Origin: Dehalococcoidia bacterium
Lineage (GTDB): Bacteria; Chloroflexota; Dehalococcoidia; GIF9; AB-539-J10
Length of the DNA stretch: 7,732 nt
Assembly: GCA_030606165.1 (NCBI GenBank)
Contig: JAUWGZ010000061.1
Span: forward strand, 1 to 7,732
Reading direction: 5' to 3'
Part shown: in pieces, positions 1-4,839 of the stretch
Position numbering within the stretch: position 1 is the first letter of the stretch
Layout of the letters: every line of letters begins with the position of its first letter
Notes under the pieces: generated by a model
The model's input: the letters and a program-made list of their open reading frames with translations, nothing else
The model's database searches: none
Told to the model about the DNA's origin: nothing
Position numbers and translations under genes: made by a program

Positions 1-86
1 CGAAGCAATCTCGGTGGGGATAATAGAATTGCCATGCGGAGTTTACTCCGAGCGCCGTTAGGTTCTTCGCTTCGCTCAGAATGACA
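1..86 (+). repeat. S-type dispersed repeat, left copy flanking hicBA
   Basis: This non-coding stretch is one copy of a dispersed repeat. Positions 28-63 match 756-791 with few differences (shared core GCGGAGTTTACTC followed by GAGCGCC), and both copies end in CTCAGAATGACA in the same orientation. The edge at position 1 carries CGAAGCAATCTC, the other common half of this repeat type. Instead of the hairpin seen in the right copy, this one has a short TTCGC unit between TTCTTCGC and CTCAGAATGACA. Repeats of the form TCATTGCGAG/CGAAGCAATCT are known to be scattered through many environmental bacterial genomes; their role is not known. Confidence 0.75.
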
Positions 87-113
87 GAACGGAAGGACTT
101 GGAACAATTTCCT

Positions 114-143
114 TTGACAATGCTCGCTGGCTTATACTACAAT
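114..143 (+). promoter_or_regulatory. Sigma70-type promoter of hicBA
   Basis: A perfect -35 hexamer TTGACA (114-119) is followed after 18 bases by TACAAT (138-143), one mismatch from TATAAT. Transcription would start near position 150, giving a leader of about 11 bases before the ATG at 161. The promoter lies immediately after the left S repeat, so the cassette carries its own promoter. TATACT at 133-138 is an alternative -10 but would leave a spacer of only 13. Confidence 0.6.
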
Positions 144-160
144 TGGCACAGAGGGTAGCC

Positions 161-403
161 ATGCTAACAGAATATATCGGAGCAGCCATGAGGAAGGCAA
201 AATATGAAATCCTCTGTGATGACAATACATTTTACGGATATATCCCTGGGTTTGATGGTGTTTATGCCAATGCTGAGGATTTGGAAACATGCCGCAGCGA
301 ACTGAAAGAAGTCCTGGAGGAATGGATTATGCTTGGCATATCTCGTCATCTACCATTGCCAGTTGTTGACAAAATTAAATTAGTAGTAGAGGAAACAGTC
401 TAG
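161..403 (+). CDS. hicB: HicB-family antitoxin
   Basis: Probable antitoxin of a type II HicAB toxin-antitoxin module, acting in the cytoplasm by binding and blocking HicA. The 80-residue protein has the HicB-type layout: a beta strand (YEIL), a strand/turn GYIPGFDGVYANAEDLETC, then a helix ELKEVLEEWIMLGI and a short tail after LPLP. This is the partial RNase H-like fold typical of the family. No C-terminal helix-turn-helix or ribbon-helix-helix segment is evident, so self-repression of the operon, common in larger HicB proteins, is uncertain. I chose the ATG at 161 because GAGGG (151-155) sits 5 bases upstream; an in-frame TTG at 143 falls inside the predicted promoter. The stop overlaps the hicA GTG by one base (TAGTG), implying translational coupling. 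Antitoxin-before-toxin is the reverse of the classic E. coli hicA-hicB order but is common in this subfamily. Confidence 0.85.
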   Translation: MLTEYIGAAMRKAKYEILCDDNTFYGYIPGFDGVYANAEDLETCRSELKEVLEEWIMLGISRHLPLPVVDKIKLVVEETV

Positions 404-621
404 TGCCCCGCCTTGGGCCTATAAAAAGAGCTGAGCTAATCAAATATTTACAAATCTTAGGTTTTGAAGGTCCCTATTCTGGTGGAAAACACCAATTTAT
501 GTTTAAAGGCATGATTTGCTTGCGACTTCCTAATCCGCATCGGAGAGACGTCGGAAGGGAATTGCTCTCGAGGATTCTTAAGCAGGCAGGAATAGACAAG
601 GATAGCTGGGAAAAGCTATAG
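403..621 (+). CDS. hicA: HicA-family mRNA interferase toxin
   Basis: Probable toxin of the pair, a small double-stranded-RNA-binding-fold ribonuclease that cleaves mRNA and slows growth when HicB is lost. The 72-residue protein has the family features in order: an N-terminal helix (RAELIKYLQILGF), the catalytic-site motif GGKHQF with the expected histidine at residue 30, a strand with LRLPNPHRRDVG, and the C-terminal helix LLSRILKQAGIDKDSW. Length and all motifs are normal, so the toxin looks intact. It starts with GTG at 403, sharing its first base with the hicB stop, and has no separate promoter. Nine bases after its stop the right-hand S repeat block begins. Functional toxicity is inferred from the intact motifs only. 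Confidence 0.9.
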   Translation: MPRLGPIKRAELIKYLQILGFEGPYSGGKHQFMFKGMICLRLPNPHRRDVGRELLSRILKQAGIDKDSWEKL

Positions 622-630
622 GTTGGCACT

Positions 631-826
631 GTCATTGCGAGGCACCCCATCCTGCTGTTGTGAGGCGTCTTCTTCCCTTGTCATTGCGAGGAACGAGATT
701 CCTCGTTTCACTCGGAACAGGCTCCGCAATCTTGGCAGGGCTGCTGAGGATGGAGATTGCCACGCGGAGTTTACTCTGAGCGCCATTAGATTCTTCGCCC
801 CGACTTGTCAGGGCTCAGAATGACAC
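631..826 (+). repeat. S-type dispersed repeat block, right copy flanking hicBA
   Basis: The block begins with a partial unit (GTCATTGCGAGGCACC at 631) and restarts with a fuller unit (GTCATTGCGAGGAACGAG from 680). It ends in a segment, 755-826, that is a direct repeat of 27-86. Near its end is an imperfect hairpin (CCCCGACTTGTCAGGG, 798-813) where the left copy has only TTCGC. An open frame across 623-823 is low complexity and made of repeat sequence, so I do not call a gene here. Confidence 0.75.
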
Positions 827-880
827 CCGCAGCCCGCCTGAGAGATCAGGCAGCTACAGAAATCCGGGGTAACAGGTAAG

Positions 881-992
881 TTTTCCAAAATTCTCCCTCT
901 TAAGAGCAAGAGGAGAAAGCGATTAAGGAAGAGGCTCAAGGATGTTCGTAACTCCCTTTATCCCCCTTATCTTATGGGGGATATTTAAGGAA
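881..992 (-). repeat. P repeat (MITE-like), copy a
   Basis: This is a diverged copy of a repeat of about 115 bases found four times in the window. On the - strand it reads CTTAAATATCCCCC ... CTTAAGAGGGAGAATTTTGG. The inner part holds CCCCC-TTATCTTAT-GGGGG (962-980), a weakened form of the hairpin that is perfect in copies b and c. It lies in tandem with copy b. No coding content is credible here. Confidence 0.6.
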
Positions 993-1007
993 GGAATCAC
1001 GATTCTA

Positions 1008-1127
1008 AGGATTCCCCTCTTAAGGATAAGAAGGGAAAGGGGAGTTATGAAAATTATGGAAATAACCCCCTTTGTCCCCCTTACTCTAAGGGGGAGACTT
1101 AAGGAAAGAGGTAGTTTTGGCATTTAA
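1008..1127 (-). repeat. P repeat (MITE-like), copy b, uninterrupted
   Basis: On the - strand this runs from TTAAATGCCAAAACT (1127-1113), through a perfect hairpin CCCCCTTA-GAG-TAAGGGGG (1076-1094), CATAACTCCCC and CTTATCCTTAAGAGGGGAAT. It matches the outer parts of the composite at 3031-3290 closely but lacks the GC-rich insert found there, so it serves as the empty-site form of the P repeat. The ends carry imperfect inverted TGCCAAA-like sequence in other copies, which is why I describe it as MITE-like; no transposase is present. Confidence 0.7.
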
Positions 1128-1276
1128 CCTGCCCGCTTGCCTTCGCTGACCTGCCCGCCGCACAGCTATGGCAGGCGGGAGCTTTAGCGCAAGCAGGCCA
1201 GGGCTCGGCTCGCCTGCCGAAGTCTCTCGCCTGCTGGAGTCATACGGCGAGCAGGTACGGCGAGCAGGCAGGCGGG
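1128..1276 (-). repeat. G element, 149-base copy A (GC-rich palindromic insert)
   Basis: Read on the - strand it starts CCCGCCTGCCTGCTCGCC and ends GCAAGCGGGCAGG. It is the longest of three G copies (others at 3109-3227 and 5530-5620) and has two extra internal duplications, around 1213-1230 and 1255-1267. It contains the 30-base subunit (1150-1179) also found at 3176-3205. It splits a sequence that is whole at 2903-2930 and 3018-3045: AGTTTTGGCATTTAA (1113-1127) precedes it and GTATTTGGATTTC (1277-1289) follows it. That shows insertion with no visible target duplication. No coding function is credible. Confidence 0.8.
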
Positions 1277-1340
1277 GTATTTGGATTTCAATTGACATTT
1301 GGACTTGTTTGGAGATTGGATTTTAGGATTTGGAATTTAG
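1277..1340. repeat. A/T-rich 'ATTTGGATT' degenerate repeat (copy 1)
   Basis: A run of short imperfect units, TTTGGATTTC, CATTTGGACTTG, GATTGGATTTTAGGATTTGG. Its start matches, in reverse complement, GAAATCCAAATAC at 2903 and 3018. It lies between G element copy A and the pilT stop and shows no terminator-like hairpin with a U tract. Confidence 0.55.
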
Positions 1341-1357
1341 CTGTGTTATGTGCTTGA

Positions 1358-2425
1358 CTATAATCTTATCTTGCCGATGAGCTTTTTCACTTCAGTGCGG
1401 TCGTTGCAGTAATCAAGCACGCTTTTGCCACTGATGATTCCCTTAAGATAGATACCGACCAGGGCTTCGTCAAGCGAAATCATGCCTATGTCCCGGTGGG
1501 TACGGATTACATTGGGTAGCTGGTAGAGTTTGCCTTCACGAATGAGGCTCTTCACCGCCGGATTGCCGAGCATGATTTCCACGGCGGCTACCCTTCCCGA
1601 GCCGTCAGACCGGGGTACAAGCACCTGACACAACGCAGCAACAAGTAGAGAAGCCAGCCGTGTCTGAGCCAGGTGGCGCTGATGAGGTGGGAACAAATCA
1701 ATTATTCGCTCCATTGCCTGAGTAGCGCTGGGGGCATGACCGGTAGTTAATATGAAGTGCCCGGTCTCAGCTATGGTAAGGACGGCATCCGCAGTGTCGG
1801 TATCTCTCATCTCCCCGACCAGAATCACATCCGGGTCCTGCCTCAAGATATGCTTTAGAGCATTGTCAAAGGACAGGGTATCAGTGCCCAACTGACGCTG
1901 GGTCACAGCACATTTAATGGTGGGGTAAACATATTCTATGGGGTCTTCAATGGTAATCACATGGCGACTCTTATGAGTATTCAAGTGCTGAACCATGGCT
2001 GCCAGGGTGGTGCTTTTACCGCTGCCGGTAGGTCCAGTAACCACTACCAGTCCTCGCGGCTTCAAAGCAAGCTCCTTACATATCTGGGGCAGTTCCAGTT
2101 CGTCTATGGTGGGGATTTTTGGCGGCAGCAGGCGCACGGCAAGGCTGATAGCCCCGCGCTGCTGAGCGGCATTGCATCGCAGACGACCAACATCAGGTAA
2201 GGTATAGCCAAAATCAAGCTCCAGATGGCGGTGGAATTCTTCTCTCTCCTCAGGCGTGGTTATCTGGAGAAAAGCTTCGTTTATATCCTCAGCGCTTAGT
2301 GGAGCTGCACCGTTTGCTTGTTCCAGAGAGCCGTCGATACGGAACGTTGCCGGGCTGTCAGCAACCAGATGCAAATCGCTAGCCCGCCTTGAGTTAGCTG
2401 TCCGAAGCAATGAAAAAATATCCAT
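1358..2425 (-). CDS. pilT: Type IV pilus retraction ATPase PilT
   Basis: A cytoplasmic hexameric ATPase that powers pilus retraction and twitching motility. From the start I chose it is 355 residues, normal for the family. N-terminal PAS-like region: ASDLHL (15-20) and RIDG. RecA-like core: Walker A GPTGSGKST (131-139), Asp box VITIEDPIEY (156-165), Walker B LRQDPDVILVGE (194-205) and His box ETGHFILTTGHA (220-231). A C-terminal AVKSLIREGK matches the AIRNLIRE motif linked to retraction, which supports PilT rather than the extension ATPase PilB. The ATG at 2425 is preceded by AAAGGA six bases upstream. An in-frame TTG extends the frame to 2539, but those 38 residues come from repeat DNA. The His box reads TTGHA where many PilT proteins have GTLHT, a possible lineage variant. 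It is transcribed alone from its own predicted promoter, in the same direction as the pilO-pilMN operon about 1 kb upstream. Confidence 0.95.
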   Translation of the reverse strand: MDIFSLLRTANSRRASDLHLVADSPATFRIDGSLEQANGAAPLSAEDINEAFLQITTPEEREEFHRHLELDFGYTLPDVGRLRCNAAQQRGAISLAVRLLPPKIPTIDELELPQICKELALKPRGLVVVTGPTGSGKSTTLAAMVQHLNTHKSRHVITIEDPIEYVYPTIKCAVTQRQLGTDTLSFDNALKHILRQDPDVILVGEMRDTDTADAVLTIAETGHFILTTGHAPSATQAMERIIDLFPPHQRHLAQTRLASLLVAALCQVLVPRSDGSGRVAAVEIMLGNPAVKSLIREGKLYQLPNVIRTHRDIGMISLDEALVGIYLKGIISGKSVLDYCNDRTEVKKLIGKIRL

Positions 2426-2431
2426 ATTTTT

Positions 2432-2437
2432 TCCTTT
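2432..2437 (-). promoter_or_regulatory. Ribosome binding site fixing the pilT start
   Basis: AAAGGA on the - strand, six bases before the ATG at 2425. It favours this ATG over the in-frame upstream TTG at 2539, which lies within an S repeat. Confidence 0.7.
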
Positions 2438-2451
2438 GTCATCGAAATCGA

Positions 2452-2478
2452 CCTGCCCGCCAAAGCTTGGCAGGCGGG
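2452..2478 (-). repeat. 27-base minimal G element in the pilT leader
   Basis: On the - strand it starts CCCGCCTGCC and ends GGCGGGCAGG, the same ends as the larger G elements, with only AAGCTTT between. It can fold as an imperfect GC-rich hairpin 26 bases upstream of the pilT start codon, just ahead of the ribosome binding site, so it could affect leader folding. It is read into the frame of the longer, rejected pilT start. Confidence 0.7.
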
Positions 2479-2506
2479 AGCACGGCAACCCCCTACCCCT
2501 CCACGA

Positions 2507-2543
2507 GATTGCTTCGTCCCGATTTATCGGGACTCGCAATGAC
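2507..2543 (-). repeat. S-type repeat with perfect hairpin, in the pilT leader
   Basis: On the - strand this reads GTCATTGCGAG, then the hairpin GTCCCGAT-AA-ATCGGGAC (2516-2533, 8-base stem), then GAAGCAATC. It is the same repeat type as the hicBA flanks, in opposite orientation. No U tract follows on the - strand, so it is not a standard intrinsic terminator of the pilT transcript. Confidence 0.75.
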
Positions 2544-2612
2544 GGGGTAGAATGTCATTGCCAGCTTTCACCTCTTGCTATTCTAAGCCTTCACCTCCTG
2601 CTGTTCCGGGTC

Positions 2613-2636
2613 CCTTCGCCTCCGAACTTGCGAAGG
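2613..2636. repeat. Hairpin CCTTCGC/GCGAAGG in the pilT leader
   Basis: A perfect 7-base stem (CCTTCGC at 2613-2619, GCGAAGG at 2630-2636) with a 10-base loop. It lies among repeated 'TTCACCTC' phrases between two S repeats. No function can be assigned; it is probably another repeat fragment. Confidence 0.4.
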
Positions 2637-2703
2637 AAAGGATTCCTTCACGCCTCGGCTTAGCACCCTTTCCCCTCTGTCATTCTGGGCCCTTTCCCTT
2701 TTG

Positions 2704-2740
2704 GTCATTCTGAGCTCCGACTTGTCGGGGCGAAGAATCT
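2704..2740 (-). repeat. S-type repeat, 'TCATTCTGAG...CGAAGAATCT' form
   Basis: The + strand shows GTCATTCTGAG, a palindromic insert CTCCGACTTGTCGGGG, then CGAAGAATCT. It corresponds in reverse complement to the end of the repeat at 787-825, so the family occurs in both orientations. It falls inside the long predicted leader of pilT. Confidence 0.75.
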
Positions 2741-2758
2741 CACCTCCGCTCATTTATA

Positions 2759-2774
2759 ATATATTCGAGTATAT
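2759..2774. promoter_or_regulatory. Candidate operator palindrome at the pilT promoter
   Basis: ATATATTCGAGTATAT is symmetric about TCGA except for one base pair on each side of the centre. It sits about 4-19 bases downstream of the predicted transcription start of pilT, where a bound protein could block transcription. Because the surrounding DNA is very A/T-rich, chance symmetry is possible. Confidence 0.3.
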
Positions 2775-2784
2775 TTATAATTAT

Positions 2785-2812
2785 AATATAGTGTAAGCTT
2801 CCTCGCTGTCAA
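2785..2812 (-). promoter_or_regulatory. Sigma70-type promoter directing pilT
   Basis: On the - strand, a perfect TTGACA (2812-2807) is followed after 16 bases by TATATT (2790-2785), in an A/T-rich discriminator region. Transcription would start near 2778, giving a leader of about 350 bases before the pilT ATG. That leader holds the S repeats, the minimal G element and several hairpins. Confidence 0.6.
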
Positions 2813-2848
2813 TATGCCATTAGTAATAGGAATATAGTATTAGCCCCA

Positions 2849-2858
2849 CCCCCCCCCC
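2849..2858. repeat. C10 homopolymer tract upstream of the pilT promoter
   Basis: Ten consecutive C, preceded by CCCCA, located 36 bases upstream of the -35 hexamer of the pilT promoter. Tracts of this length are prone to slippage. It is outside any coding region, so length change could only act through spacing upstream of the promoter, if at all. Confidence 0.6.
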
Positions 2859-2867
2859 TCTAATCCT

Positions 2868-3030
2868 GAAGAAATCCAAATGTCAAAATCCAAATTACAA
2901 TTGAAATCCAAATACTTAAATGCCAAAACTACTCCATTTTGTCATTGGGATTTTGAGCTTTAAATGACAGGGGAAGAAAGTTCCTCGCAACGACAGGAGA
3001 GGTGTTATTGCCCCGAAGAAATCCAAATAC
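2868..3030. repeat. A/T-rich 'AAATCCAAAT' repeats, including most of a perfect 28-base direct repeat
   Basis: Units GAAGAAATCCAAAT occur at 2868 and 3015. A 28-base sequence at 2903-2930 is repeated exactly at 3018-3045, starting GAAATCCAAATAC and ending TTAAATGCCAAAACT. The second copy runs straight into the P repeat at 3031, and the first ends in a solo P-repeat end. The DNA between (2931-3011) holds diverged fragments such as TTTGTCATTGGGATTTTGAG and no gene. Confidence 0.6.
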
Positions 3031-3290
3031 TTAAATGCCAAAACTATTTCTTTCCTTAAATCTCCCCCTTAGAGTAAGGGGGATAAAGGGGGTTATCTCC
3101 ATAACTCCCCCGCCTGCCTGCTCGCCGTATGACTCCAGCAGGCGAGCCGAGCCTTGGCCTGCTTGCGCTAAAGCTCCCGCCTGCCATAGCTGTGCGGCGG
3201 GCAGGTCAGCGAAGGCAAGCGGGCAGGCCTTGCCCCTCTTATCCTTCGACTTCGCTCAGGACAAGTCTTAAGAGGGGAATTTTTGGAAAA
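3031..3290 (+). repeat. P repeat copy c interrupted by a G element
   Basis: Left P half: 3031-3108, from TTAAATGCCAAAACT through the perfect hairpin CCCCCTTA-GAG-TAAGGGGG (3064-3082) to CATAACTCC. Right P half: from 3228, CCTTGCCCCTCTTATC to TTAAGAGGGGAATTTTTGG. Together they rebuild the uninterrupted P copy b (1008-1127, - strand). The right half also carries a 24-base insert (3244-3267, CTTCGACTTCGCTCAGG...) that is absent from copies b and d. Open frames over this block are repeat-derived. Confidence 0.75.
3109..3227 (+). repeat. G element, 119-base copy B, with nested 30-base insert
   Basis: Starts CCCGCCTGCCTGCTCGCC and ends GCAAGCGGGCAGG. CCTGCCTGCTCGCC near the start and the reverse complement of the end, CCTGCCCGCTTGCC, agree at 12 of 14 positions, giving terminal inverted repeats. 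Inside, 3176-3205 is a 30-base unit that begins CCCGCCTGCC and ends GGCGGGCAGG and is missing from copy C (5530-5620). Removing it restores the copy C sequence AAGCTTCAGCG exactly. Confidence 0.8.
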
Positions 3291-3336
3291 ATTGATGAAA
3301 TCAGGTTGCTCAGGTGGCAAAACCATTTAGTCCTTT

Positions 3337-3390
3337 GGATTTTGGTCATTTGATATTGTCTGGGATTTGGTGCTTGGGATTTAGGATTTC
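3337..3390. repeat. A/T-rich 'ATTTGGATT' degenerate repeat downstream of pilMN
   Basis: Short imperfect units such as TTTGGATTTTGGTCATTTG and CTGGGATTTGGTGCTTGGGATTTAGGATTTC end about 20 bases past the pilMN stop. They resemble the stretch just past the pilT stop (1277-1340), so this repeat type lies at the 3' side of both pil units. No classical terminator is seen. Confidence 0.5.
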
Positions 3391-3409
3391 GTACCTTCTG
3401 TGAGTAACC

Positions 3410-4837
3410 TTATTTTGTTAAGGAGAACGCAAATGCAAACCCGCTCCCCCTCTCGGTGATAGAGGAAATCCAAACATCCGAGAATCTACCGCTCTTTCTC
3501 AAATCGTCGGCGTACCTGAAAACGGCATCTTCATCTGAAGCCACACCGTTCACTGTTACCGAGCCGCCTGCATGACTAACACTGCTCAAGGTTATCTTCT
3601 CTCCGGCAAGTCTATCAATTTCACTCAAATCCATGGCAATCTGTGCACGCCCCCGTTCCATAGTGACAACTCTGGCATTGAGATCATTGGCGGTGGCTTC
3701 TATCGGCCCAATCTGCGCTCTCAATGCTGTTGTTTCCTTTTGCAATTGGGCGACGCTGCTCTTAGTTGCTGTCACCTGGGAACGCAATGACTCGATTTCG
3801 GAGCGATTACCCTGGATAAGAATTACGCCCAAGATAATCAGGCCGATACCAATGACAATACCGACAGGGACAAGGACTCGTAATATAGAGAAATGCTCGG
3901 GCAAGTAGATCTCGGGCAGGGCATTGAAATTCACTAGTGAAAAGTTAGCCTCTTCCTTTTCGGACCGGAGTTCCTTGAAAGCCAACCCTATATTGACCAT
4001 GAATTCGCTGGGGTCGAAGCCCTCGGGGGGTTCCACAGGCGATGGCAACGCTGACACCGAATAGCCTGATTTGCCAACCACTGACTGCCAGGTCTCCGGC
4101 GCCTCCACCAGGTCGCCGCAAACAAACACGGGCACAGTTGAATCCAAAGGATTCTCCATGTGGCTGGAATTATAGAAGGCAACAGTCCTGGTGAACTCTT
4201 CGGCGATAAACGGCAGCTTTTCCTCTAAAGATTCAGCCTCGCTGGGCAGGGACAACCTGCGGATGACCTGGGGGAACCTGTCTGCTATAACTATAACATC
4301 CAGGTGGTCTAACCTGGCATTTACGATGATTGCTTTGGGCTCATTGGGGATTCGGCACAGGGCTAGAGGAGCTAAGTCCATAATATACGACCTAATACCG
4401 GCCTGACGCAGCGTTCTGACTAAGGCATCAGTCGGATTGCGGGGAAAACTGGCCAGAAAAACGCGACCTTCTCCCCTTTCGGTGGGAAGGCGCTGGTACG
4501 AAAAATAGACCTCTTCCAGAGGTGTTGGTATCACTCTCTTTGCCTCGCGCCTTACCGCCTCAGGAAGTATAGCTTCAGGCAAGTCAGGCAGGGTTATGAT
4601 ACGGTACAGGGAATCGTGCCCGCTTGAAGCGATGATAACCTTCTCTGTGCTTACCTTTTCCCTTTTGAATAGCTGTTTCACCTCGTCGGCTACCCGCGCT
4701 TCATCAACGATGAGCCCCTGGCTGACCAGACCCGGCTCCAGTGGCGAGCTAGCCCACTTTTCCACCTGTCTGCCCTTCATTACCAGCAGGTTAATAGCCG
4801 TATCTCTAATGTATAAAGTGGTAACTCTTTTCGCCAT
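3410..4837 (-). CDS. pilM: Fused PilM-PilN type IV pilus assembly protein
   Basis: A 475-residue protein that joins two normally separate parts of the inner-membrane platform aligning type IV pilus assembly. Residues 1 to about 295 resemble the actin-like cytoplasmic protein PilM (start TTLYIRDTAINLLVMKG; middle LPEAVRREAKRVIP, EVYFSYQRL, QAGIRSYIMDLAPLAL). Residues about 300-318 (NFSLVNFNALPEIYLPEHF) look like the N-terminal PilN peptide that normally docks into PilM. A membrane helix follows (about 320-342), then a coiled coil (about 345-412) and a PilN-type C-terminal domain (about 413-475, ITLSSV...GSVTVNGVA...FAFAFSL). The glycine- and aspartate-rich phosphate loops of ATP-binding PilM are poorly preserved (IRDTAIN, IIVNARLDHLD). 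The ATG at 4837 is two bases after the pilO stop, with GGTGA as ribosome binding site inside the end of pilO, so the two are coupled. The PilM half is more certain than the PilN half. Confidence 0.85.
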   Translation of the reverse strand: MAKRVTTLYIRDTAINLLVMKGRQVEKWASSPLEPGLVSQGLIVDEARVADEVKQLFKREKVSTEKVIIASSGHDSLYRIITLPDLPEAILPEAVRREAKRVIPTPLEEVYFSYQRLPTERGEGRVFLASFPRNPTDALVRTLRQAGIRSYIMDLAPLALCRIPNEPKAIIVNARLDHLDVIVIADRFPQVIRRLSLPSEAESLEEKLPFIAEEFTRTVAFYNSSHMENPLDSTVPVFVCGDLVEAPETWQSVVGKSGYSVSALPSPVEPPEGFDPSEFMVNIGLAFKELRSEKEEANFSLVNFNALPEIYLPEHFSILRVLVPVGIVIGIGLIILGVILIQGNRSEIESLRSQVTATKSSVAQLQKETTALRAQIGPIEATANDLNARVVTMERGRAQIAMDLSEIDRLAGEKITLSSVSHAGGSVTVNGVASDEDAVFRYADDLRKSGRFSDVWISSITERGSGFAFAFSLTK

Positions 4838-4839
4838 GT

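Noticed and set aside
143..160. TTG start extending HicB by six residues
   Set aside because: It overlaps the predicted -10 hexamer, and the ATG at 161 has a well-placed GAGGG.
623..823. 66-residue open frame on the + strand
   Set aside because: It lies entirely within the S repeat block, its protein is low complexity, and no ribosome binding site or family resemblance is seen.
923..1298. Open frames on both strands across the P and G repeats
   Set aside because: The frames follow the repeats (LSLPLRVRGTKGV-type peptides recur at 3035) and change with each repeat copy, typical of non-coding repeat DNA.
3233..3287. Intrinsic terminator (CCCCTCTTA ... TAAGAGGGG then TTTTT) on the + strand
   Set aside because: It faces away from the neighbouring genes, which are all on the - strand, and it is part of the P repeat, so a terminator role here is not supported.
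878..3290. CRISPR array
   Set aside because: The repeats are of several types, in both orientations, with irregular spacing and no unique spacers of uniform length, and no cas genes are present.
3035..3353. Two overlapping + strand open frames of 74-78 residues
   Set aside because: Made of P and G repeat sequence; no start signals or recognisable domains.
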